Shown: positions 25,581-33,347 of the stretch, in pieces | How the letters are laid out: each line of letters opens with the position of its first letter | How positions within the stretch are numbered: the first letter of the stretch is position 1 | Source: Escherichia ruysiae | GTDB lineage: Bacteria; Pseudomonadota; Gammaproteobacteria; Enterobacterales; Enterobacteriaceae | NCBI RefSeq assembly: GCF_902498915.1 | Contig: NZ_CABVLQ010000001.1 | Length of the DNA: 64,000 bases | Strand: one strand, 5' to 3' | Position numbers and translations under genes: made by a program | The notes under the pieces: generated by a model | Seen by the model: only the letters and a program-made list of their open reading frames with translations | What the model was told of the DNA's origin: nothing | The model's database searches: none

Positions 25581-27083
25581 ATGCTGAAAAGGAAAAAAGT
25601 AAAACCGATAACCCTTCGTGATGTCACCATTATTGATGACGGTAAACTGCGAAAAGCCATTACTGCAGCATCGCTGGGTAATGCAATGGAATGGTTCGAT
25701 TTTGGTGTTTATGGCTTTGTTGCTTACGCATTAGGTAAAGTATTTTTCCCGGGGGCTGACCCCAGCGTGCAGATGGTTGCTGCACTTGCCACCTTCTCCG
25801 TTCCCTTTCTGATTCGACCGCTTGGCGGACTCTTCTTCGGTATGTTGGGCGATAAATATGGTCGCCAGAAGATCCTCGCTATCACTATTGTGATTATGTC
25901 GATCAGTACGTTCTGTATCGGTTTAATACCGTCCTACGCCTCTATTGGTATTTGGGCGCCGATTTTGCTGTTGATCTGTAAGATGGCACAAGGTTTCTCG
26001 GTCGGCGGTGAATATACCGGAGCGTCGATATTTGTTGCGGAATACTCACCTGACCGTAAACGTGGCTTTATGGGCAGCTGGCTGGACTTCGGTTCTATTG
26101 CCGGCTTTGTGCTGGGTGCGGGCGTGGTGGTGTTGATTTCGACCATCGTCGGTGAAGAGAACTTCCTTGACTGGGGCTGGCGTATTCCGTTCTTTATCGC
26201 GCTGCCGCTGGGAATTATTGGGCTTTATCTTCGTCATGCTTTAGAAGAGACGCCAGCGTTCCAGCAACATGTTGAGAAACTGGAACAGGGTGACCGCGAA
26301 GGTTTGCAGGATGGCCCGAAAGTCTCGTTTAAAGAGATTGCCACCAAACACTGGCGCAGTCTGTTGACATGTATTGGTCTGGTGATCGCCACCAACGTGA
26401 CTTACTACATGTTGCTGACTTATATGCCGAGTTATTTGTCGCATAACCTGCATTACTCCGAAGACCACGGGGTGCTGATTATTATCGCGATTATGATCGG
26501 TATGCTGTTTGTTCAGCCGGTGATGGGCTTGCTGAGTGACCGTTTTGGCCGTCGTCCGTTTGTGATCCTCGGCAGTGTTGCGTTGTTTGCGCTGGCGATC
26601 CCGGCGTTTATCCTGATTAACAGCAATATTATCGGCCTGATTTTCGCCGGGTTGCTGATGCTGGCGGTGATCCTTAACTGCTTTACGGGTGTTATGGCCT
26701 CTACCTTGCCAGCGATGTTCCCGACACATATCCGTTACAGTGCGCTGGCGGCGGCATTTAATATTTCGGTGCTGGTTGCCGGTCTGACGCCAACGCTGGC
26801 GGCCTGGCTGGTGGAAAGCTCGCATAATCTGATGATGCCTGCCTATTACCTGATGGTAGTGGCGGTGGTTGGTTTAATCACTGGCGTGACCATGAAAGAG
26901 ACGGCAAATCGTCCACTGAAAGGTGCGACGCCTGCGGCGTCAGATTTGCAGGAAGCGAAGGAAATTCTCGTCGAGCATTACGATAATATTGAGCAGAAAA
27001 TCGAGGATATTGACCAGGAAATTGCCGATTTGCAGGCGAAACGTACCCGCCTGGTGCAGCAACATCCGCGAATTGATGAGTAA
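25581..27083 (+). CDS. proP: Proline/glycine betaine:H+ symporter ProP
   Basis: A 500-residue major facilitator that imports proline, betaine and other osmoprotectants with protons and senses osmolality directly. Twelve membrane helices span about 30-450. MFS signatures are GDKYGRQK between helices 2 and 3 and SDRFGRRP between helices 8 and 9. The C-terminal tail (about 460-497) has heptads EHYDNIEQKIEDIDQEIADL that form an antiparallel coiled coil tuning the osmotic set point. The start MLKRKKV is used because it has AGGAA upstream and gives the family length; 11 further codons upstream are not needed. Confidence 0.97.
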   Translation: MLKRKKVKPITLRDVTIIDDGKLRKAITAASLGNAMEWFDFGVYGFVAYALGKVFFPGADPSVQMVAALATFSVPFLIRPLGGLFFGMLGDKYGRQKILAITIVIMSISTFCIGLIPSYASIGIWAPILLLICKMAQGFSVGGEYTGASIFVAEYSPDRKRGFMGSWLDFGSIAGFVLGAGVVVLISTIVGEENFLDWGWRIPFFIALPLGIIGLYLRHALEETPAFQQHVEKLEQGDREGLQDGPKVSFKEIATKHWRSLLTCIGLVIATNVTYYMLLTYMPSYLSHNLHYSEDHGVLIIIAIMIGMLFVQPVMGLLSDRFGRRPFVILGSVALFALAIPAFILINSNIIGLIFAGLLMLAVILNCFTGVMASTLPAMFPTHIRYSALAAAFNISVLVAGLTPTLAAWLVESSHNLMMPAYYLMVVAVVGLITGVTMKETANRPLKGATPAASDLQEAKEILVEHYDNIEQKIEDIDQEIADLQAKRTRLVQQHPRIDE

Positions 27084-27098
27084 GCTGAAACGGATTGC

Positions 27099-27125
27099 CT
27101 GATGCGACACTCTCTTATCAGGCCA
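27099..27125. repeat. Single REP element downstream of proP
   Basis: TTGCCTGATGCGACACTCTC followed by TTATCAGGCC is one REP unit, 16 bp past the proP stop. The arms TGCCTGAT and ATCAGGC pair. It probably serves as proP mRNA 3' end protection. Confidence 0.8.
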
Positions 27126-27136
27126 ACAATCGAACT

Positions 27137-27153
27137 CTTAAGGTTCACTTAAT
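27137..27153 (+). promoter_or_regulatory. PmrA box upstream of pmrR
   Basis: CTTAAG-GTTCA-CTTAAT matches the direct-repeat consensus YTTAAK-N5-YTTAAK of the PmrA (BasR) regulator. It lies 45 bp upstream of the pmrR start, consistent with Fe3+ or low-pH, low-Mg induction of pmrR. Confidence 0.9.
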
Positions 27154-27197
27154 CTCTGACGCGCATACTCTCCTCCAGGACAACGGAGGAGAGTGCA

Positions 27198-27287
27198 ATG
27201 AAAAACCGTGTGTATGAAAGTTTAACGACTGTGTTTAGCGTGCTGGTAGTCAGCAGCTTTCTCTATATCTGGTTTGCCACGTACTGA
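27198..27287 (+). CDS. pmrR: PmrR, 29-residue inner membrane peptide inhibiting LpxT
   Basis: A 29-residue peptide, MKNRVYESL then a single membrane helix (TVFSVLVVSSFLYIWFATY). AGGAGAG precedes the ATG by 6 bases. PmrR is a PmrA-induced peptide that binds and inhibits the lipid A pyrophosphorylating enzyme LpxT, so that EptA can modify the 1-phosphate. Its last 25 bases overlap the 3' end of pmrB on the other strand. Length and sequence match the known peptide. Confidence 0.92.
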   Translation: MKNRVYESLTTVFSVLVVSSFLYIWFATY

Positions 27288-28354
27288 TCTTTTTTCAGCC
27301 GTACCCAGGCGCGCGTGCCGGAAGCCTCTTCCCGGTTTTGCAGGAAAAACTGCCCGTGATGCAACTGTGTGATGCGGCTGACAATACTTAATCCCAGACC
27401 AATCCCGCCATAACGGCTGTCCATTCGTACAAACGCTTTGCTCAACTCTCCGCATTTACTCTCATCAATGCCAGGCCCTTCGTCTTCAACCGCCATTACC
27501 GCACCGCCATCTTCTTGCAGCTGAATCATAATGTTGCTGCCTGCTGGACTATAGCGATGGGCGTTTTCTACCAGGTTACGCAATAACATCCGCAGCAGGG
27601 TCGCGTCGCCCTGAACAGTGATGTCAGCGGCGCTCTCTGGTAACAGCAAAGTTTGTTGACGCTGGTCGAGCATGGTGCTGAGTTCGTCATAGGAGGGCAG
27701 GATCACATCTTCCAGCAGTTTTACATGCTGATAATTACCGGAAGAAAATGACTGTCCGGCGCGCGCCAGTTGCAACAACTGGGAGACGCTCTCCATCATC
27801 TGATCAAGCCGTGCGACTAACGGCGCTACATCAATGTGATGCGTTTTCGCCAGCAGTTCCAGATGCAAACGCACCCCCGCCAGCGGCGTTCGCAGTTCGT
27901 GAGCGACGTCAGCGGTAAACAACCTTTCGTTATCCAGCGTGCTGGTCAGGCGACTGACCAGATCGTTCAACGCCGAAACCACCGCTTCGATTTCGAGGGT
28001 GGCACTGTGAATGGCTATGGGCGTTAAGTTGTCAGCGGTGCGCGCTTCCAGTTCTTTTTGCAGTTCCGCCAGCGGGCGAGTGATGCGGTGCACTGCCTGA
28101 TAGCAGATAAATAGTGTCAGGCTGACCATAAATACGCCGGGAACAATCAGGCTGGCAACCGCTTCGCGGATCTCACGCATGATGTGGCGATCGTTGTTGC
28201 GATTGTCACGTAGCGCCTGCTCAAAGAGCTGAATTTGCTCGGTACTTTCATGCCATAGCCAAAAGACGCTAATCAGCTCAAAAACCAGCAGAATAGCGCC
28301 GATGGTCAATATCAGCCGTTGACGCAGCGACATTGGTCGGCGCAGAAAACGCAT
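27263..28354 (-). CDS. pmrB: Sensor histidine kinase PmrB (BasS)
   Basis: A 363-residue inner-membrane sensor of Fe3+, Al3+ and mild acid. Helices at about 14-34 and 66-87 enclose a short periplasmic loop that in this family carries ExxE iron-binding motifs (here EIRE at about 61-64). A HAMP domain follows, then H152 in ADVAHELRTPLAG, N-box NLVENAHRYS, and GIGLGLSIV. It phosphorylates PmrA. Start MRFLRRP gives the known length. Its 3' end overlaps pmrR on the opposite strand, and pmrA lies 9 bp upstream. Confidence 0.96.
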   Translation of the reverse strand: MRFLRRPMSLRQRLILTIGAILLVFELISVFWLWHESTEQIQLFEQALRDNRNNDRHIMREIREAVASLIVPGVFMVSLTLFICYQAVHRITRPLAELQKELEARTADNLTPIAIHSATLEIEAVVSALNDLVSRLTSTLDNERLFTADVAHELRTPLAGVRLHLELLAKTHHIDVAPLVARLDQMMESVSQLLQLARAGQSFSSGNYQHVKLLEDVILPSYDELSTMLDQRQQTLLLPESAADITVQGDATLLRMLLRNLVENAHRYSPAGSNIMIQLQEDGGAVMAVEDEGPGIDESKCGELSKAFVRMDSRYGGIGLGLSIVSRITQLHHGQFFLQNREEASGTRAWVRLKKDQYVANQI

Positions 28355-28363
28355 CAGATTCAA

Positions 28364-29032
28364 TTAGTTTTCCTCATTCGCGACCAGCATATAGCCAAAG
28401 CCGCGCACGGTGCGGATACGTGTTTTGCCCACTTTGTCGCGCAGGTTGTGGATATGCACTTCCAGGGTGTTGGTCGAGGGTTCGTTATCCCAGTTATAGA
28501 TATCGTTGTAGAGAATTTCCCGATGCACCGGGCTGCCTGCTTTGAGCATCAGCCGCGATAGCAGAGCATATTCTTTGGGCGTCAGAATCAATTCTTCGCC
28601 GCCCATCCATACCTGACGGCGCCCCATATTCAGCGTCAGATTGCCAACAATCAACTCGCTTTCGCCCTGATTATTATGGCGTCGCAGCAGGGCGCGGATG
28701 CGGGCGTGTAACTCTTCCAGCGCAAAAGGTTTTACCAGATAGTCATCGGCACCGACATCCAGCCCGGCGATTTTGTCGGTCAGGGTGTCGCGAGCGGTGA
28801 GGATCAGTACCGGCAGGGTGTATTTTTTCTGCCGGATACGGGCGAGAAAATGCAGCCCATCTTCGTCGGGTAAACCTAAATCCAACACCACCAGGCTGTA
28901 GTGCCCGGCTTCCAGGCTTTGTTCCGCCATCCGCGCGGTCGTGACGCCATCGCACGCGTAGCCTTCGGTTTGTGCCGCCAGAATCAGCCCCTGCAATAAC
29001 AGCGTATCGTCTTCAACAATCAGTATTTTCAT
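28364..29032 (-). CDS. pmrA: Response regulator PmrA (BasR)
   Basis: A 222-residue OmpR-family regulator, the target of PmrB. Acidic pair E7-D8-D9, phospho-acceptor D51 (VVLDLGLPD) and K in YLVKPFALEEL lie in the receiver. The DNA-binding wing ends KVGKTRIRTVRGFGYML. It activates eptA, pmrR and the arn genes through CTTAAT-type boxes, two of which are visible in this window. Its ATG overlaps the eptA stop by 4 bp, so eptA-pmrA-pmrB form one operon. Confidence 0.97.
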   Translation of the reverse strand: MKILIVEDDTLLLQGLILAAQTEGYACDGVTTARMAEQSLEAGHYSLVVLDLGLPDEDGLHFLARIRQKKYTLPVLILTARDTLTDKIAGLDVGADDYLVKPFALEELHARIRALLRRHNNQGESELIVGNLTLNMGRRQVWMGGEELILTPKEYALLSRLMLKAGSPVHREILYNDIYNWDNEPSTNTLEVHIHNLRDKVGKTRIRTVRGFGYMLVANEEN

Positions 29033-30672
29033 TCAGTCACTCTCCTGCAAGTTTGCAGAATATCATCCGCAGCCTGGTAATACTTCGTCTCGACGCCGGT
29101 TAATCCCAACAGGGTTGAGAATAAATTGTCCTGTGAATAGTGCTGTATTTGTGCCTGTTTTTGCAGGCAGCTCTGGTCAATCTGATACCGCTTTTGATAA
29201 TCCTCCGACAACCACAGCAGCATCGGTACTTGTTTTTGGCTATCAGGCGCGATGGCATAAGGCAGGCCGTGTAGATAGATGCCATTTTCACCTAACGATT
29301 CACCGTGGTCAGAAAGATAAACCAGGCTGGTGGTAAATTTATCCTGATGTTCTTTCAGCAGATTAATTGCTTTATCAACAATATAGTCGACGTAGAGCAA
29401 CGTATTATCGTAAGTGTTCACCAGTTGTTCTTTGGAACAGGTCTGGATCTCGTTGGTGTCGCAGGTGGGGGTAAATTTCCTGAACTGCGGCGGATAGCGG
29501 TTGTAATAGGTCGGGCCGTGGCTACCGATGGTGTGTAAGACAATCACGCCATCACCTTGCAGGTTATTGATGTACTCTTCCAGCCCGTGGAACAGCACCT
29601 CGTCATAGCATTCGCCGTTGATGCACTGGCCGGGCAGGTTCAGCGCGGTGACATTCTGGTGCGGTACGCGGTCGCAGACACCTTTGCAGCCACCGTCGTT
29701 GTCATTCCACAACACATTAATGCCCGCTCGCTGAATGATATCCAGCACGCCTTCCTGGTGCTGTGCCAGCTCTTCTTTGTAATGCTCACGCGGCATATCC
29801 GAGAACATGCATGGCACAGAGACAGCCGTTGCCGTGCCGCAAGACGCGGTATTGGGGAAATAGACCACATTATCTTTCGCCAGCCGTGGATTGGTTTCAC
29901 GTGGGTAGCCGTTGAGTGAGAAATTCTCTGCCCGCGAGGTTTCGCCGACGATCAAGATGGTCAGATTTTTACGTTTCTCGTTTTGCATTAACGGGTTGCG
30001 GTGTGCATCCTCGCCAATGCGAACCAGCGGTAGATTTGCCAGTCGCTGGTGGGAATACCATGACCAACTGGCAACAATGCTGTTGGAGGGGCTTAAGGAT
30101 TTCACCAGCTCTTTGTTGTTGCGAAACAGCGAGGCGTAGTCTTTATAAAACAACGCGGCGACCAGCAGAATCAGCAGCACAGAAATCAGAATATTGGCTC
30201 CACGGAAAAGAACGCTACGCAGGCGTGAGGCTGCGGGTTTGATTTTTACCCAGCAGGCAATCAGTGCAGCAAGAACCCCGCTTAACCCTAGCGTTAATAA
30301 CATCTGCGGTGTCATTAACGCGTAGCTTTCCGCAGGTGTGGTATCCATGATATTGGCAATCATCGAACGGTCGATGACGATGCCATAAGTCATTATGAAA
30401 TATTGCGCAGACGCGCCGACAAGAATAAACAGGCAGGCCAGTGGACGATTAAGCCATAAGAAAGAACCTAGCGTCAGGACAATATTAATCACGCTGAACG
30501 CGACGACCGGCATCGACAAGAAAACCAGCACGTTATGCATTGAATCCAGCGGTAGCGCCTGTAAAACCTGTTTAAAAAAGGCAATGTTCAGGCAGATAGC
30601 AATATAAAAAGAGGCCAGCAATAGCCAGGCGAGTAAATTCAAAGAGGGTCTTTTTAGAAGGCGCTTCAACAT
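29029..30672 (-). CDS. eptA: Lipid A phosphoethanolamine transferase EptA (PmrC)
   Basis: A 547-residue inner-membrane enzyme adding phosphoethanolamine to lipid A phosphates, which lowers polymyxin binding. Five N-terminal membrane helices (about 10-175) precede a periplasmic alkaline-phosphatase-fold domain. The catalytic Thr lies in VGETSRAENFSLNGY near residue 240; zinc ligands include HGES near the C-terminal third (SDHGESLGENG). Several Cys pairs form disulfides. Start MLKRLLKRP is used for family length. It is the first gene of the PmrA-autoregulated operon. Confidence 0.96.
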   Translation of the reverse strand: MLKRLLKRPSLNLLAWLLLASFYIAICLNIAFFKQVLQALPLDSMHNVLVFLSMPVVAFSVINIVLTLGSFLWLNRPLACLFILVGASAQYFIMTYGIVIDRSMIANIMDTTPAESYALMTPQMLLTLGLSGVLAALIACWVKIKPAASRLRSVLFRGANILISVLLILLVAALFYKDYASLFRNNKELVKSLSPSNSIVASWSWYSHQRLANLPLVRIGEDAHRNPLMQNEKRKNLTILIVGETSRAENFSLNGYPRETNPRLAKDNVVYFPNTASCGTATAVSVPCMFSDMPREHYKEELAQHQEGVLDIIQRAGINVLWNDNDGGCKGVCDRVPHQNVTALNLPGQCINGECYDEVLFHGLEEYINNLQGDGVIVLHTIGSHGPTYYNRYPPQFRKFTPTCDTNEIQTCSKEQLVNTYDNTLLYVDYIVDKAINLLKEHQDKFTTSLVYLSDHGESLGENGIYLHGLPYAIAPDSQKQVPMLLWLSEDYQKRYQIDQSCLQKQAQIQHYSQDNLFSTLLGLTGVETKYYQAADDILQTCRRVTE

Positions 30673-30718
30673 CACGGTGTTTCCATCGAACAAAGTGCGC
30701 ATATGCTCGCAAAGCAAA

Positions 30719-30735
30719 GTTAAGCCAACCTTAAG
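30719..30735 (-). promoter_or_regulatory. PmrA box of the eptA-pmrAB operon
   Basis: On the minus strand CTTAAG-GTTGG-CTTAAC fits the PmrA direct-repeat consensus. It lies 47-63 bp upstream of the eptA start and is embedded in a larger inverted repeat. Confidence 0.85.
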
Positions 30736-30751
30736 TTCTTAAGGTTGGCTT
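30723..30751 (-). terminator. Inverted repeat between adiC and eptA, probable adiC terminator
   Basis: AGCCAACCTTAA at 30724-30735 region and TTAAGGTTGGCT at 30739-30750 form a 12-bp stem with a GTTC-type loop. It lies 25 bp past the adiC stop. The T-run is short (CTTAAC), so terminator strength is uncertain. Confidence 0.65.
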
Positions 30752-30775
30752 TTATGTTTGCTGGATTAAGGGGGC

Positions 30776-32113
30776 TTAATCTTTGCTTATTGGTGCATCT
30801 AAAGGATAGGGGTTTTTATGCAGCCGGTTGTAGTTCAGTGTGTACATTGCGGTGATCACCATCAGCGTGACGAATGACCACATGACCTCTTGTGCGCCAG
30901 AACCGACTACCGCCCAGATGCAGTAAAGGAAGGCGATAGTGGTGATGGTCAGATACGCCGGACGCGCTTTACCAAAGTGACCGTGGCCTAAAAGCAGTAA
31001 AGCGGCACAGGTATAAAGATAAGGCACCAGGGTAAAGATTACCGATACGGAAGAGACCAGACCGAACTCTTTGGTTGCGTTTGGCGAAATGCTGCTGAAC
31101 TGGAAGATAGTCATCAGGATACCGACGATAATCAACCCGGCTACCGGTGTGCCTGCTTTGTTGACGCGGGCAAAAATCGGTGGGAACAGACCGTCATCGG
31201 CAGCGGCTTTCGCCGTTTGCCCGGCCAGTAGTGTCCAGCCACCCAGCGAACCTAAGCAACCAGCCGCCGCACAGAAGGAGACAATGGCTCCTGCGGTATC
31301 ACCCAGCGCCATCCGTGCAGCATCACCGAAAGGTGAGGCGGAAACGCGCAGTGCGGCGTTGGGGATCATCCCCATAATCGCGGTGGTCGAGAGCACATAG
31401 CAAACGGCGGCAATCAATACCCCGCCAATGGTGGCGATAGGGACGTTGCGTTTCGGGTTTTTCACCACACCCGCTGCAACAGACGCACTTTCCACCCCGA
31501 TAAATGACCACAGCGTAACGTTTAAGGTGCTTTGAATCGCGCCGAAGGTGCCCAGGCCGCTGACGTTCCATGCCGCCATATAGGTTTCTCCGTGGAACCA
31601 GAACCAGCCGAATACGGCAATCCCGACGATGGGAATCAGCGCCAGCACGGTAGCGACGGCCTGCACGCGGGTGATCATTTTCGGACCGACGATATTAAGC
31701 AGAACGAAGATCCACAGCACCACCACGCAGGTGATGGTTAATACCCACGGATCTTTGAGGAGCGGGAAGAAATAGCTCAAATAGCCGACGCCAATGACCA
31801 CCATGGCGATATTGCCGATCCAGCAGGCCAGCCAGTAGAGAACGTTGGTTTGATATCCGAGAAAAGGACCAAAACAGCGGCGCGCGTAGGCATATGAACC
31901 GCCAGGGCTGGGATCGAGGAACGACATTTTGGCGTAGACCATCGATAAAGCCAAAGCACCGATAATCGTCACCAACCAACCATATATAGCAATACCGCCA
32001 GTCGAGGCCAGGTTTGCAGGTAACAGAAAGACACCTGACCCCATAATATTCCCCGACACCATCAGAGTAACGGGGATTAAGCCCACTTTGTGAGCATCAG
32101 CATCCGAAGACAT
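30776..32113 (-). CDS. adiC: Arginine/agmatine antiporter AdiC
   Basis: A 445-residue APC-family antiporter that takes up arginine and exports agmatine, completing the arginine-dependent acid resistance system with AdiA. Twelve membrane helices are visible. The unwound helix 1 motif GNIMGSGVFLLP holds the substrate carboxylate, and the gating Trp lies in GGWTLLAGQTAK (Trp293 region). The gene is downstream of adiY on the same strand, 136 bp apart. Full length. Confidence 0.97.
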   Translation of the reverse strand: MSSDADAHKVGLIPVTLMVSGNIMGSGVFLLPANLASTGGIAIYGWLVTIIGALALSMVYAKMSFLDPSPGGSYAYARRCFGPFLGYQTNVLYWLACWIGNIAMVVIGVGYLSYFFPLLKDPWVLTITCVVVLWIFVLLNIVGPKMITRVQAVATVLALIPIVGIAVFGWFWFHGETYMAAWNVSGLGTFGAIQSTLNVTLWSFIGVESASVAAGVVKNPKRNVPIATIGGVLIAAVCYVLSTTAIMGMIPNAALRVSASPFGDAARMALGDTAGAIVSFCAAAGCLGSLGGWTLLAGQTAKAAADDGLFPPIFARVNKAGTPVAGLIIVGILMTIFQFSSISPNATKEFGLVSSVSVIFTLVPYLYTCAALLLLGHGHFGKARPAYLTITTIAFLYCIWAVVGSGAQEVMWSFVTLMVITAMYTLNYNRLHKNPYPLDAPISKD

Positions 32114-32249
32114 AATTAAACTCCTGCGAAGGCGAGCTTCGTGACAATAAATTACGTCATATCATACGCCTGCATTCGCGCATTGAATTATCGTCAGTCG
32201 GGTTATCGCTGATGCCGTTATTAATATATCTCTTTGTAAAGGTTATAAA

Positions 32250-33011
32250 TCAGGCGACAGAACGTTCTCTGTGTTGGCTAACATAATGGAGTGGCGTCAT
32301 GCCATAGAAGTCTTTAAATACAGAAATAAAGTAAGACGTGCTGTTGTAGCCACAGGACTGTGACACCTGTGAGATATTTTTTCCATCCATCATTAATTCA
32401 TTTACAGCATAACGCATCCGGCAGGTGGTTATTATTTGGCTATAACTGGTGTTTTCGCTTTTCAGCTTTTTCTTTAACAAACTTGGGCTAAGACATAAAC
32501 AACTGGCTACCATACTAAGATTCCAGTCTTTATGGATATCGCTTTCAATGATTTGATAAACGCTGTCGCTAACACAATTACGTAACATATACATAAGTAG
32601 AGAAAGGAATTTTTTACTGTCGAGAAAGCGAGAGAGCACAGTGAATAATAATGCACGTGTTCGTTCTTTTTCCGACTCTGTTTCAGCAGGCTCTGTGCTA
32701 TGTTGCGCTGCAACGCGAAACACCTCTGGTGTAAGGCATGGCAGGGAAATAATCGGTGTGGCGCTACGTTGCCAGACCGGTATTTTCGAGAGATCTTTAT
32801 TCAGAAAACGGAGATAATCTTTGATGATGTCGAGGCTAATATAAGCAATCAAAGTGTTATTCAGAGAGGAGGCGTCGATAATATTATTTTCACAACTTAA
32901 TAACGCCATATGGTTAGCTTTTAAACTTATAGGCTCTTTCCCATTCACTCTTAGCCAGACATCTTTTTCAGTTAATAAAACTATACAAGGTTGGTTGCTG
33001 CAAATCCTCAT
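32250..33011 (-). CDS. adiY: AraC-family regulator AdiY
   Basis: A 253-residue AraC/XylS activator of adiA and adiC under acid, anaerobic, arginine-rich conditions; homologous to GadX and GadW. The C-terminal double helix-turn-helix spans about 150-245, with ISQVSQSCGYNSTSYFISVF as the second HTH and the closing FYGMTPLHY. The start MRICSNQ is used; seven more codons upstream are possible but lack support and exceed the family length. It lies between adiA and adiC in the same direction. Confidence 0.95.
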   Translation of the reverse strand: MRICSNQPCIVLLTEKDVWLRVNGKEPISLKANHMALLSCENNIIDASSLNNTLIAYISLDIIKDYLRFLNKDLSKIPVWQRSATPIISLPCLTPEVFRVAAQHSTEPAETESEKERTRALLFTVLSRFLDSKKFLSLLMYMLRNCVSDSVYQIIESDIHKDWNLSMVASCLCLSPSLLKKKLKSENTSYSQIITTCRMRYAVNELMMDGKNISQVSQSCGYNSTSYFISVFKDFYGMTPLHYVSQHRERSVA

Positions 33012-33347
33012 ACATGTACTCCTGAAATGCAAAGAAAAATAGTGGATCTCGCCAACATAGAGAGATACCGGGAACGGGTTATATAATTGTATGACGAATC
33101 AAAACATGCATAAAAATAACGTGTTTTACTAATATTACAAATTTTTATAGTAATTTCTCATGTACAAAAAATTTTACAGAGTAAATAAGGGTAAATAATA
33201 AACAAAAAAAAGCGCGGGGTGGGACCGCGCAAAAAGCATGACATTTTTGTTTGCAGCAATTTTTATGAAAACGTTGCCATACTCAAAAGGCCTCAGGCCA
33301 GGCGGCGTAATGTTATTAAAACAATTACGCCTTCAGCGGAATAGTGG
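33012..33347. other. Intergenic region between adiA and adiY
   Basis: 336 bp, AT-rich, holding the adiA terminator (33204-33230) and, nearer adiY, its promoter. A second short inverted repeat (GTAAT at about 33307 with ATTAC at about 33325) lies close to the adiA stop. No gene is seen. Confidence 0.6.
33204..33230 (-). terminator. adiA intrinsic terminator
   Basis: GCGCGG at 33212-33217 pairs with CCGCGC at 33225-33230. On the minus strand it is followed by eight T (33204-33211). It lies about 118 bp past the adiA stop. Confidence 0.88.
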
